From an uncultured bacterium (GTDB taxonomy: Bacteria; Desulfobacterota; DSM-4660; Desulfatiglandales; CALKZT01): a stretch of DNA of 40,602 nt. The notes beneath the pieces are model-generated. The model had not been told where the DNA came from. It was given only the letters and a program-made list of their open reading frames with translations, and ran no database searches. The stretch lies in NCBI GenBank assembly GCA_938002815.1, contig CALKZT010000096.1:1-40602 (forward strand), in the 5' to 3' direction. Positions within the stretch are counted from its first letter, which is position 1. Every line of letters begins with the position of its first letter. Shown here one piece after another: positions 27,010 to 36,760 of the stretch. A program made the position numbers and the translations under genes.

Positions 27010-28071
27010 ATGGATAGGGTAAATGTAGTAATCGTAGGTGCAGGTGGATATGGCGGTTGTGGATCAGTGGAGATCTTATCTGTCCACCCAGAGGCAAAAA
27101 TCGTGGCATTGGTGGACCAGGAGAATGTGGGAAGACCCTATAGCTCACTGTACCCGCACTTGAAGGGTTTCTGTGATCTCACCATATCACCCCCTGAATT
27201 TGAAGAGATCAAGGAGAGGGTAGATGTAGTCTTCTTTTCCACACCCGATGGTGTGGGCCAGAGCTATGCACCTTACTGGTTAAAGAGGGGGGCAAGGATA
27301 GTGGATTTTAGTGGGGACTTCAGATTCAGGGATCTATCCCTATACGGGGAGTATGCCAGGAGGATAGGAAGACCCCAGGAACATAAGTCTCCTGACGTGG
27401 CCAAGATTTCGGTATATGGGGTCCCTGAACTTTATAAGGAGGAGATAAAAGAGGCCAGGGTTGTGGGGAATCCCGGTTGCTTTGCCATAAGCTGTATCTT
27501 AGGGCTTGCCCCTGCAGTAAAAAGCGGGTTGGTGGAACTGGACCATATTGTGGCAGATGCCAAGACAGGGGTTTCAGGTGCAGGCAAGAAGGTAAACCCA
27601 AGCTTCCACTACCCTCACCGCTACGAGACCATAAACGCCTATCGTATAGGAGGGCATCAGCACGTCCTTGAGGTAGAGAGGGAGCTCTCCTTGCTGGCCC
27701 AAAAGGAGCTGAAAATCACCTTTACCCCCCATGTGGTTCCCATGACGAGAGGTATCCTCAGTACACTCTACGCCAAATTAAAGGAAAGGCCCTCCATAGA
27801 TGAAGTGTTAGGGGTCTATAGTTCCTTTTACGAAGGATCCCCCTTTGTTAGGATAGCAGGACCTCAGGAACCCCAAACAAGCAGTGTGGTACGAGGAACA
27901 AACTATTGCCTCCTTTGGGTAAATATAGACACACGGACAAATACTCTGATTGTGGTAAGCCACATAGATAACTTAATGAAGGGTCAGGCCGGGAATGCAG
28001 TCCAAAATATGAACATAATGTTTGGCTTAGAAGAGACCTTGGGACTTTTTAGGCCCTCTCAATTTCCATAG
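27010..28071 (+). CDS. argC: N-acetyl-gamma-glutamyl-phosphate reductase
   Basis: VVIVGAGGYGGCGSVEIL, YGVPELYKEEIKEARVVGNPGCFAISCILGLAPAV, TGVSGAGKK. Confidence 0.93.
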   Translation: MDRVNVVIVGAGGYGGCGSVEILSVHPEAKIVALVDQENVGRPYSSLYPHLKGFCDLTISPPEFEEIKERVDVVFFSTPDGVGQSYAPYWLKRGARIVDFSGDFRFRDLSLYGEYARRIGRPQEHKSPDVAKISVYGVPELYKEEIKEARVVGNPGCFAISCILGLAPAVKSGLVELDHIVADAKTGVSGAGKKVNPSFHYPHRYETINAYRIGGHQHVLEVERELSLLAQKELKITFTPHVVPMTRGILSTLYAKLKERPSIDEVLGVYSSFYEGSPFVRIAGPQEPQTSSVVRGTNYCLLWVNIDTRTNTLIVVSHIDNLMKGQAGNAVQNMNIMFGLEETLGLFRPSQFP

Positions 28072-28272
28072 TCACTTTTGCTGAGTTTAAGAATACCTCT
28101 GATAAGTTAGGTGCTCTCTTATGGGTCTTTTTGTCCTCTTCAAAAGTTAGGTTGTTGATGATTGGATCTTGCGTAACAAGGCGTTTGTGATATATGAGTT
28201 TCTATACCCTCAGCGTGCAGGCATGAAAGAGATGTTGGGATCATCTAAATCAACCAAAGAAAGGAGGTCAGG

Positions 28273-29400
28273 ATGTTGAGGACAAGGCAGTTATGGTGGC
28301 TATGTCTTTTGTTCGCGGCTTTTTTTGTGTTCCTGAGTGTAGAGGTATTTGCCCAGAGCCCGGTAGAAAAGGCTGTTCAAGAGGCCATCTCAAAGGGAGT
28401 GATCCAAAAGGATGCCCCAAAGGGCCTCCTCGGGATCCCTGGGGCCCCACGTGTCAATCCTATACTGGCCTTTATATGGGCAATTTGGGTAGGATGGGTC
28501 TTTTCCTCTGTGGGTGCCTTTGGTGGGATCATGGCAGGGGTAGGGCACATGACTGTTTATGGCCTTGGTGCCTACGCCAAAACCTTCAAGACCTCGATGC
28601 CTGCACTGAACAAACACATTACGGATAGCATCAGGGTATCGAACCAATTTCTGGTAGCCCTTTCGGCACTCATCTCGAGCATTACCTATATAAGGCAAAA
28701 GAGGCTGGTTCTACCACTGGGCCTTGCCTTGGGTCTTGGTTCTTTGATATCCACATACCTGATTGCCAAGACTGCGGGGAAGGTCCAGTTTTCCCAATAC
28801 CAGGGCTATTTTGGACTCTGCGTGTTGTTGATAGGGGCGTTTATGATCTATGAGATCACCCCAAGGGGATCTCAAAGGAAGAAGGCGGCAAAAGAGGCAG
28901 CAAAGGCCTTTCAGGAGGCCGTAAAACAAAAGACAGATCTTATTTCCATGGGTGTTAAGACCCTGAAATTTAGTATCTCTGACTGTAACATATCCTTCTT
29001 CGGACAGGAGTTTAGGTTCAATCCCATATGGGCCTTTATTGGAGGAGCGGCGATTTCTGCACTATCTTCCTTTATTGGTGTTGGTGGAGGTTTCCTATAC
29101 GTACCTTTCCTGACGACCATTGTGGGGTTGCCCATGTATGTTGTAGCAGGGACCTCTGCTCTCGCCGTTTTGATATCCATGATTCTCAGCATAATAAATT
29201 TCATGGCAAGGGGAGTAATAGTAGATGCTACATTGATAGGAATTCAACTTGTGGGAATATTTGTAGGTTCTTTAATAGGGCCCAGAACGTCCAAATATAT
29301 CCCGGAGAAAATTCTAAGGTGGATATTCATAGTATTGGCCATATATGTAGGTGTAGACTACGTACTTAGAGGATTCTTTAACATTAAATTATTAGGCTAA
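28273..29400 (+). CDS. TauE/SafE-family (sulfite exporter-like) membrane protein
   Basis: Signal/TM start; AFIGGAAISALSSFIGVGGGFLYVPFLTTIVGLPMYVVAGTSALAVLISMILSIINF; SD AAAGGAGG. Confidence 0.85.
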   Translation: MLRTRQLWWLCLLFAAFFVFLSVEVFAQSPVEKAVQEAISKGVIQKDAPKGLLGIPGAPRVNPILAFIWAIWVGWVFSSVGAFGGIMAGVGHMTVYGLGAYAKTFKTSMPALNKHITDSIRVSNQFLVALSALISSITYIRQKRLVLPLGLALGLGSLISTYLIAKTAGKVQFSQYQGYFGLCVLLIGAFMIYEITPRGSQRKKAAKEAAKAFQEAVKQKTDLISMGVKTLKFSISDCNISFFGQEFRFNPIWAFIGGAAISALSSFIGVGGGFLYVPFLTTIVGLPMYVVAGTSALAVLISMILSIINFMARGVIVDATLIGIQLVGIFVGSLIGPRTSKYIPEKILRWIFIVLAIYVGVDYVLRGFFNIKLLG

Positions 29401-29454
29401 ACTTAGCTTTTGACAATTTTAAGATGAACTAACATCTATTTGGGTGACTAACAA

Positions 29455-29955
29455 TTGGAAGGCCTTCTGAGGATAGACAAGATTTTAATCGCCCTTTTTA
29501 AAGTCACGGGTCTTCATTTCCTTGATTACCTCATCGGGCTTCTGTTGTTATCCATAATATGTGTGTTTATTGGCAAGGTTACAGAATTTATGGCCTACAG
29601 ATTTAACAGGGCTTACTTGGAGGAATATGAAAGGCTCATGAAACAAAAGGAGCTCTTAGCCACGGAGGCCTATTCTCTCAGAAATATGCTTGCCTATAAG
29701 GGCCTAAACGAAGAGGCAGTGGATTACTGGGGGAGACATTTTTTTCTCAAAGGTGCCATATCCATTGCCTCCCTTTGGCCGGTTCCCCTTGCCCTGTACT
29801 GGTTGGGCATGAGGTTTGAAGAGGTAAAGATTCCAATCTCCTGGCCTTTGAATGGCATATGGGAAGAGGGGGTAGGGTACCTCCCCCTCTTTATCCTCTT
29901 TTATATCCTGACCAGAATAGCTATTAAATGGGATTACCTGAAAAAAAGGCCTTGA
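29455..29955 (+). CDS. Uncharacterised small membrane protein downstream of TauE/SafE gene
   Basis: 166 aa from TTG start; at least three hydrophobic segments; 54 bp after tauE-like gene, same strand. Confidence 0.6.
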   Translation: MEGLLRIDKILIALFKVTGLHFLDYLIGLLLLSIICVFIGKVTEFMAYRFNRAYLEEYERLMKQKELLATEAYSLRNMLAYKGLNEEAVDYWGRHFFLKGAISIASLWPVPLALYWLGMRFEEVKIPISWPLNGIWEEGVGYLPLFILFYILTRIAIKWDYLKKRP

Positions 29956-31135
29956 TGAGTTCCTCCCCCTTTTCAAAAAAGAGACCAGAGGCCTTGGCAT
30001 TGGCCTCACAGAACTTACGTCTTTTGGCCCTTTTAAGATTTTCCTCTGAGCACCAGGCAAAGGGGGTGGGATCCTTTGTGTGGGTTCTCTTGCTAAGGGG
30101 GGTAAGGTGGTCTGAAATTACCATTATCTTAAATTCCTGAAACTGCCTTAGGCCTTCTAAGACCCTCCCTACCACCTCTCTGTCGAATACCTCTATGGCC
30201 CTGATCTTTTTTTCTAAATCCCCTCCATGGGATGCCTCGTCCGGTGCCTCCACATGGAGGAATACAAAGTCCAATTCCTCTAATGCCTTTATGGCTCTAT
30301 CTGCCTTTCCCTTAAAATTGCTATCCAAATACCCTGTGGCACCTGGCACCTCTATCACCTCTAATCCCAAGCAGAAACCTAAACCCTTTACGAGGTCCAC
30401 AGCGCTTATGACCGCTCCCTTTACCCCAAACCGTTCCTCAAAGGGGGAGAGCAAAGGTGCCTTTCCCTGTCCCCATAGCCATATGGAATTGGCGGGGAGT
30501 AAGCCAGATTCTTTGCGTCTGTTATTTACGGGGTGGTCCCGGAGGATCTCCCATGAGGATCTCACCAATTCCCATATGGGGATTCCTGCCGGATCCTCCA
30601 AAAACTTCCTTATATCTTCACCCAAGTGGTCATGGGGCGGTATATTGGGGAGATCAGGTGGAGCATTCTCCCAAAGGAGGAGGTGTCTATAGGCCACTCC
30701 CGGATGTATCTGGATCCCATCCCTTGAAAGCCTCTTTTGGAGTATATGGAGGAGTTCCAAGGCCTCCTTTTGCCCCACATCTCCTGCGCTGTGGCTCAGC
30801 ATGGTTATGGTATTGTCTGGCCCAAAGGAGAGGCTTACGAGATTCATCCTGAATGCAGTCTGGTTGGGGGAGAGCCTGATCCCTTTGCTTGCGGCCTCAA
30901 GGGGGGCCCTGCCGGTGTGGTATCTCTTTGGGTCATATCCCAGGATGGAAAGATTTGCCACATCTGAACCAGGCTCCATACCCTCTGGTATGGTCTTTAC
31001 AAGTCCTATCTCTCCTGAGGCTATAAGGTCCATGAATGGGGTATTGGCCACCTCAAGGGGGGTCTTTTGGCCAAGGGATGAAATGGGGTAATCTGCCATG
31101 CCGTCCCCTACTAAGATCACATGTTTATAGGGCAT
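29924..31135 (-). CDS. ApgM-family alkaline-phosphatase-superfamily protein: cofactor-independent phosphoglycerate mutase or proposed homoserine kinase
   Basis: HVILVGDGMADYPISSLGQKTPLEVANTPFMDLIASGEIGLVKTIPEGMEPGSDVANLSILGYDPKRYHTGRAPLEAASKGI; VFLHVEAPDEASHGGD; VISDHLTP. Confidence 0.9.
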   Translation of the reverse strand: MPYKHVILVGDGMADYPISSLGQKTPLEVANTPFMDLIASGEIGLVKTIPEGMEPGSDVANLSILGYDPKRYHTGRAPLEAASKGIRLSPNQTAFRMNLVSLSFGPDNTITMLSHSAGDVGQKEALELLHILQKRLSRDGIQIHPGVAYRHLLLWENAPPDLPNIPPHDHLGEDIRKFLEDPAGIPIWELVRSSWEILRDHPVNNRRKESGLLPANSIWLWGQGKAPLLSPFEERFGVKGAVISAVDLVKGLGFCLGLEVIEVPGATGYLDSNFKGKADRAIKALEELDFVFLHVEAPDEASHGGDLEKKIRAIEVFDREVVGRVLEGLRQFQEFKIMVISDHLTPLSKRTHTKDPTPFAWCSEENLKRAKRRKFCEANAKASGLFFEKGEELIKAFFSGNPI

Positions 31136-32435
31136 CCTGTGCCTCCACCCTTATGATCAAGGTCTTGTCTGTTACCACGTCCAATTGATCTATCTTCTCT
31201 ATGGCCTCTCTCACTGCCTTTTCCTTGGCCTCGTGGGTGAGCATTACTATGGGTACAGAGCCCTCTAATCTTCTGCCCTTCTGGATCACAGAGGCTATGC
31301 TGATTTGGTGATTTGCCAGTATGCCAGAGATCTTGCTTAAAACCCCAGGCTTGTCCACTGCCTGAAACCTAAAATAATATGGGGTTTCCACCTCTCCCAT
31401 GGGACACAATCTGAACTCCTCTTTGGGACCCAAAGCCCATATGGGGGAAGAAAAGCTTTTCTGCTGTGATCTCAGTCTTTTGGCTATGGAGACTATGTCA
31501 GATACCACAGCACTTCCCGTTGGCCTTCTCCCTGCACCGAGTCCATAAAATAGGGTAGGGCCCACAAAGTCTCCTTCTAAGTATATGCCGTTATAGGCCC
31601 CTTCTACTCCAGAGAGCATATGCTCCTTTGGTATCATAACAGGGTGGACCCTTGCCTCTACCCTTTTACCCCTTGATTTTGCCATACCCAAAAGCTTAAT
31701 CCTATAGCCCAACTCTTCTGCAAAACTTATATCCTGGGGTGTGATCTCCTGGATCCCCTCTTTATAGATCTCCTCTAATGGGAACCACATACCATAGAAG
31801 AGGGCCATCAGTATCACCAGCTTGTGTGCCACATCCGTTCCATCCACATCCAGGGTGGGGGGATCCTCTGCATACCCTAATCTCACGGCCTCATCCACTA
31901 CCTCTTGATAGGGCAAAAGCTCCGATCTCATTCTGGTAAGGATATAGTTACTTGTGCCGTTTAGTATTGCCATGAGTTTTGTGATCCTGTTTCCGGTTAG
32001 GCCGTTTTGGATGGCTGTGATTATGGGAATGCCACCCCCCACACTGGCCTCGAATCCTATTAAGACATTGTGCCTTTGGGCCAAAGAGAAGAGCTCTTCA
32101 CCACAATGGGCCAAGAGGGCCTTATTGGCCGTCACCACATGTTTTCCCCGCTTTATGGCCTCGGTTACGTACTCTTTGGCAGTGGTGAGCCCTCCTATCA
32201 ATTCCACCGCTATCTGGATCTCTGGGTCTTCTACTATTTCCATGGCCTCTTCTGTGAGTCTAATCCCCTCTAAATTCAGGCCCCTATCCCATCTTAGATT
32301 TAGATCCGCAATCACTTTTATATTGATATCTACCCCTGATCTCCCCCTTATGAGGTCTCGATTCTCTAATAGGACCTCAGCGGTTCCTGAGCCCACTGTC
32401 CCAAAGCCTATTATCCCTATCTGGACCCTATCCAT
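31125..32435 (-). CDS. hom: Homoserine dehydrogenase with C-terminal ACT domain
   Basis: IGIIGFGTVGSGTAEVL, VVTANKALLAHCGEELF, LNGTSNYILTRM, C-term FRFQAVDKPGVLSKISGILANHQISIASVIQKG. Confidence 0.95.
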   Translation of the reverse strand: MDRVQIGIIGFGTVGSGTAEVLLENRDLIRGRSGVDINIKVIADLNLRWDRGLNLEGIRLTEEAMEIVEDPEIQIAVELIGGLTTAKEYVTEAIKRGKHVVTANKALLAHCGEELFSLAQRHNVLIGFEASVGGGIPIITAIQNGLTGNRITKLMAILNGTSNYILTRMRSELLPYQEVVDEAVRLGYAEDPPTLDVDGTDVAHKLVILMALFYGMWFPLEEIYKEGIQEITPQDISFAEELGYRIKLLGMAKSRGKRVEARVHPVMIPKEHMLSGVEGAYNGIYLEGDFVGPTLFYGLGAGRRPTGSAVVSDIVSIAKRLRSQQKSFSSPIWALGPKEEFRLCPMGEVETPYYFRFQAVDKPGVLSKISGILANHQISIASVIQKGRRLEGSVPIVMLTHEAKEKAVREAIEKIDQLDVVTDKTLIIRVEAQDAL

Positions 32436-32443
32436 TTTAGGGC

Positions 32444-33625
32444 CTATGAATGGTTGAAGGCGTAACGAATGCCCCTTATGGCCTGTTTTATCCTGTGGGG
32501 ATTTTCCACCAGGGCAAACCTCACATACTGGTCTCCGTATTCCCCAAACCCGATGCCAGGGCTCACAGCCACCTTGGCTTTTTGGACCAGCATCTTTGAG
32601 AACTCAAGGGAACCCATCTTTATGAAGGGCTCAGGTATCTTTGCCCAGACAAACATTGTACCCTTTGGTTTTTCCACATTCCAACCTATGCGGTTTAGCC
32701 CCTCCACAAGGGCATCTCTACGTTCCCTGTATATCTCCACTATCTCTTGGACACAATCATCGGGACCGTTTAGGGCTATGATGGAGGCAATCTGTATGGG
32801 TTGGAAGACACCATAGTCTAAATAGCTCTTTATCTTCTTTAAGGCGCTCACAATTATCCTGTTTCCCACACAGAATCCCACCCTCCAACCTGCCATGGAG
32901 TAACTCTTGGACATGCTGAAGAATTCTACTCCTATGTCCTTGGCGCCTGGGACCTGTAGGAAGCTTGGTGGCTTATAGCCATCAAAGGCTAAGTCTGCAT
33001 AGGCAAAGTCATGTATCACCATGATCTTGTGCTCTTTACAAAACTCCACTATTCGCCTAAAAAAATCCAGGTCCACTACCTGTGTGGTAGGGTTGTGGGG
33101 ATACGAGATAATCAGCATCTTGGGTGCAGGCCAGGTCTGTTTTGTGGCAGTAATGAGATCCTCAAAAAAATCCCTCTCAGGACTGATGGGTATACTCCTG
33201 ACATCTCCACCTGCGATTATGGCAGAATAAGGGTGTATGGGATATGTGGGGTTGGGAGAAAATACCACATCCCCTGGATTTATGGTGGCCAAGACCAGGT
33301 GGGAGACCCCCTCCTTTGCCCCGATGGTTACCACTGCCTCTTCCTCGGGGTCTAGATCCACATTGAATTTCCTCTTGTACCAGTTACATATGGCCTCTCT
33401 TAACTTTGTAATCCCCATAGAGGCAGAGTATCTGTGGTTATGTCCCTTTTGAGCTGCCTCGATGAGTTTGTCCACAATGTGTTTTGGAGTAGGCATATCA
33501 GGGTTGCCCATACCCAAATCTATTATGTCCTCACCCTTTCGCCTCAACTCCATCTTGAGCTTGTTTACCTCCGCAAACACATAGGGAGGAAGCCTCGTAA
33601 TCCTCGTGAATTGAAACATTAACAC
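32444..33625 (-). CDS. Pyridoxal-phosphate aminotransferase (AlaC/alanine transaminase-like)
   Basis: [51 protein letters not shown] (PLP Lys). Confidence 0.9.
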   Translation of the reverse strand: MLMFQFTRITRLPPYVFAEVNKLKMELRRKGEDIIDLGMGNPDMPTPKHIVDKLIEAAQKGHNHRYSASMGITKLREAICNWYKRKFNVDLDPEEEAVVTIGAKEGVSHLVLATINPGDVVFSPNPTYPIHPYSAIIAGGDVRSIPISPERDFFEDLITATKQTWPAPKMLIISYPHNPTTQVVDLDFFRRIVEFCKEHKIMVIHDFAYADLAFDGYKPPSFLQVPGAKDIGVEFFSMSKSYSMAGWRVGFCVGNRIIVSALKKIKSYLDYGVFQPIQIASIIALNGPDDCVQEIVEIYRERRDALVEGLNRIGWNVEKPKGTMFVWAKIPEPFIKMGSLEFSKMLVQKAKVAVSPGIGFGEYGDQYVRFALVENPHRIKQAIRGIRYAFNHS

Positions 33626-34080
33626 CCCCTCTGAATCTTGATCTGATCATAAACTTACCAGCTCAAAGAGAAAAAAGAAAGTCCCTTTTAAATAAGGGAA
33701 GAGGACTTCCATTCCTGAAAGCTCGCCAGCCCTCCCTATACCCACAATAACTTAACCCACCGGTCTGAGGGTGGGCTACTCCAATTTCCTATAATTCCCC
33801 AGAAATTTAGGATATTGGGAAGAGCGGGATGAAATACGTCTTGGGATTCTCAAGACTGCCAAAGCTCTTCCGCCCATGAAGTGTACGCCTTGTAGGTTTC
33901 TACTTTGTAGCTGATATAAAGCCACAGGAGCTAAGAAGATTTTGGTTGGAGTTTTTATAGTTATGTACCTAACTATGGTTAAACAAGACGTTGCCATACT
34001 TAAACAGGATGTAACTGTTTTAAAGATTGATGAGGCAGAGCTAGAGCTTCAAGGGTAGCGTATCCCATTAGCAATCTTTA

Positions 34081-34146
34081 GCCCCCTTTGTGGCCACCTA
34101 TTAGTTGTACACCTCGTAGGTGGGGCCAGGGGCACAAAAGGAGGGG
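34081..34146. repeat. Long imperfect inverted repeat / potential RNA hairpin
   Basis: GCCCCCTTTGTGGCCACCTA ... TAGGTGGGGCCAGGGGCACAAAAGGAGGGG; arms GGCCACCTA/TAGGTGG(GG)CC and CCCCTTTGTG/CACAAAAGGAGGGG. Confidence 0.5.
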
Positions 34147-34335
34147 TTTTAGTCTTCTCTTAACCTATTGATCTAGGCTCCCTCGGAAATCTCCCGGCTT
34201 GGCCCTTTGGTCTAATCAAAATGGCAATGGGATCATTTCCCGTAATCTATGGGTTCCAAGATGAGAGAGGGAATTCCACTTGTTAAGGACCTTCAGATTA
34301 TTATAACATCCAGTGATCTTTGAATCAGAATAGGG

Positions 34336-35814
34336 GTGAAGGTAATGACTCTCTCAAGCCTTTACAGGGATAGCTTAAGCCTTTTTACTGATCTGTATCA
34401 GATAACCATGGCATATGGATACTACTCCCTGGGTATCCAGGATAAAGAGGTCTGCTTCCACATGATTACCAGAAAGAACCCCTTTGAGGGTGGCTATACA
34501 GTGGCCTGTGGACTTGCCCAGTTTATTGAATACCTTGAAGGGCTAAGATTTCGCGAAGACGACCTCAACTATCTCCAGGCCATGAAGGGTGCAGACGGAA
34601 GGCCTCTGTTTAGTGAGGAGTTTCTGGATTATCTAAAAGAACTAAGGCTCCAGATCACTGTCCATGCAGTACCCGAGGGGACGGTGGTATTTCCCTACGA
34701 GCCCCTGGTAAGGGTAATTGGCCCCCTTCTTCAGTGCCAGCTGGTGGAGTCTGCACTCTTAAACATAATCAACTTTCAGTCCCTTATAGCCACAAAGGCC
34801 TCAAGGGTGGTGCTGGCAGCAGAGGGGCAGCCTGTGGTGGAATTTGGGCTCAGAAGGGCCCATGGCGTAGATGGGGCTGTCTCTGCCAGCAGGGCAGCCT
34901 ATATCGGTGGCTGTGTGGGGACCTCCAATGTACTGGCCGGCAAATTATTCGGCATACCTGTAAAAGGGACCCATGCACACAGCTGGGTTATGGTATTCGA
35001 AGACGAATTGCAGGCCTTTCAGGGCTATGCCAAGTCCATGCCCAATAACTGCATACTCTTGGTGGATACCTACGAGACCTTCCAGGGGATCCGAAACGCT
35101 GTCCATGTGGCAGGGGAGATGAAGGCCCGGGGTGAAAGGCTATTGGGTATTAGACTGGATTCCGGTGACCTTGCATACCTCAGCCAAGAGGCAAGGAGGA
35201 TACTGAATGAGGCAGGTTTAAAAGATGCGGTGATCATCGGGAGTAGCGACCTGGATGAGGATGCCATTGCCAATTTCAAGGAACAGGGGGCGAAGGTGGA
35301 CATGTGGGGTGTGGGGACCAGGCTTGTCACTGCCCATGGAGATCCTGCCCTCACTGGGGTATATAAGCTCTCTGCAGTGAGGGGTCCCAACGGCAGGTGG
35401 GAGTACAAGATCAAGATCTCCGAGCAGCTTGCAAAGGTCACGGTACCTGGTGTCTTAGAGGTCAGGAGATACAAGAGAGACGGAGAGTACATCGCAGATG
35501 CCATATATGACCTCCAGATGGGCTTAGAGGAACCTGTAATTATCATGGATCCTTCGGATCCCACCAGGAGAAAGAAGATCCAGGGGGGATTGGAATCCGA
35601 GGAGCTTTTGGTCCCTATCTTTGAGGAAGGGCGCCTTGTCTATTCCCTTCCATCGATAGAGGAGGCAAGGGAGAGGTGCCTAACACAGCTAAAGAGTTTC
35701 CACCCGAGTATTAGGAGGAGGATCTCGCCCCATCAATACCCTGCCGGGCTGGAGAAGAGGTTATATGAACTCAGGAGCTGGTTGATCACAGAGGTAAAGG
35801 AGAAGGTGGGCTGA
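34336..35814 (+). CDS. pncB: Nicotinate phosphoribosyltransferase
   Basis: SLFTDLYQITMAYGYYSLG, EFGLRRAHGVDGAVSASRAAYIGGCVGTSNVLAGKLFGIPVKGTHAHSWVM, IRLDSGDLAYLS. Confidence 0.93.
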   Translation: MKVMTLSSLYRDSLSLFTDLYQITMAYGYYSLGIQDKEVCFHMITRKNPFEGGYTVACGLAQFIEYLEGLRFREDDLNYLQAMKGADGRPLFSEEFLDYLKELRLQITVHAVPEGTVVFPYEPLVRVIGPLLQCQLVESALLNIINFQSLIATKASRVVLAAEGQPVVEFGLRRAHGVDGAVSASRAAYIGGCVGTSNVLAGKLFGIPVKGTHAHSWVMVFEDELQAFQGYAKSMPNNCILLVDTYETFQGIRNAVHVAGEMKARGERLLGIRLDSGDLAYLSQEARRILNEAGLKDAVIIGSSDLDEDAIANFKEQGAKVDMWGVGTRLVTAHGDPALTGVYKLSAVRGPNGRWEYKIKISEQLAKVTVPGVLEVRRYKRDGEYIADAIYDLQMGLEEPVIIMDPSDPTRRKKIQGGLESEELLVPIFEEGRLVYSLPSIEEARERCLTQLKSFHPSIRRRISPHQYPAGLEKRLYELRSWLITEVKEKVG

Positions 35815-35815
35815 C

Positions 35816-36733
35816 ATGAAAAAGTCCCATTGGAGGGCCTCCATAATACTGGCGCTCCTTGTTTTAGCCACTTCCATCACCTTTTTTATGAGGAGGTATT
35901 TTGGCGTAACCATCGTCTATTCCCACTTCTTTTATGTGCCCATAGTCCTCTCTGCATATTGGTTTGGGATCAAAGGCATACCCACCGGCATTTACCTGAG
36001 TTTTTTGACGCTCACAGGTGGCTTCATGGAAGGTAGAGGGGTCTCAGGTACAGAAGATATACTAAGGGCCTTGATCATGATCTCTGTCTCACTGCTCACA
36101 TCAAAGATGTCAGAGACCATTAAAGGCCAGAGCCAAAAGCTTGAGGTCTCAGAGTCCTTTTACAAGGCCATACTTGAAAGTTCAGGGGCAGGCATCATAG
36201 TCTCTAATGAGGATACCACCATAGTCCTTGTAAATAATCAATTTGAAAGGCTTTCCGGCCTTAGCAGAAGCCAAATAGAAGGGAAGTTAAGCTTTAAAGA
36301 GTTCTTCTTGGAAGAGGACCTGGAGACCCTTTTTAGACACTATCACTCAAGGAGAGAGGCCGAAAGGGATGAAAAGATCTTTGAAGCCAAGTTTGTAAAT
36401 GGGGACAACATAGTCAGAGATGTCCTTGTGAATATCGCAGCCATAAAAGGGACAAATAAGAGTGTGATAAACATTGAAGATATCACCCCATTAAAAGAGC
36501 TCAAAAATGAGAGGGAATCCCTTTCAAAAAGGCTGGAAGAGGCCCTTGCAAAGGTGCTAAGCGGCTTTATACCCATCTGTGCCAGCTGTAAGAGGATAAA
36601 GACCGAGACAGGGGAATGGGTACCTGTGGAAACCTATATTACGAAGAGGTCAGAGGCACAATTCAGCCACGGGATATGCCCGGAATGCAAGGAGAGGCTA
36701 TATGGAAGCTATCTTCGGGGCAAGGGAAATTAG
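35816..36733 (+). CDS. Membrane PAS-domain sensor protein with C-terminal Cys-rich ICxxCK...GICPEC tail, no kinase domain
   Basis: N-terminal TM segments; PAS FYKAILESSGAGIIVSNEDTTIVLVNNQFERLSGLSRSQIEGK; C-term GFIPICASCKRIKTETGEWVPVETYITKRSEAQFSHGICPECKERLYG. Confidence 0.8.
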   Translation: MKKSHWRASIILALLVLATSITFFMRRYFGVTIVYSHFFYVPIVLSAYWFGIKGIPTGIYLSFLTLTGGFMEGRGVSGTEDILRALIMISVSLLTSKMSETIKGQSQKLEVSESFYKAILESSGAGIIVSNEDTTIVLVNNQFERLSGLSRSQIEGKLSFKEFFLEEDLETLFRHYHSRREAERDEKIFEAKFVNGDNIVRDVLVNIAAIKGTNKSVINIEDITPLKELKNERESLSKRLEEALAKVLSGFIPICASCKRIKTETGEWVPVETYITKRSEAQFSHGICPECKERLYGSYLRGKGN

Positions 36734-36760
36734 TCTTTGAAAACTTAGGAGGTAGGTAAA

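Noticed and set aside
30195-30692. 165-aa plus-strand ORF
   Set aside because: Antisense to the apgM-like gene; no motif support.
31954-32457. 167-aa plus-strand ORF
   Set aside because: Antisense to hom, low-complexity Ser/Pro-rich.
33776-33997. 73-aa minus-strand ORF in the 710-bp gap
   Set aside because: No family recognised and no clear ribosome-binding site; treated as part of the relic intergenic island.
33797-34059. Possible selenoprotein: open plus frame with one in-frame TGA between CRFLLCS and YKATGAKK
   Set aside because: No start codon before the short MKCTPCRFLLCS segment, no evident SECIS-like hairpin assessed, and no family recognised; a decayed gene is more likely.
35070-35564. 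164-aa minus-strand ORF
   Set aside because: Antisense to pncB.
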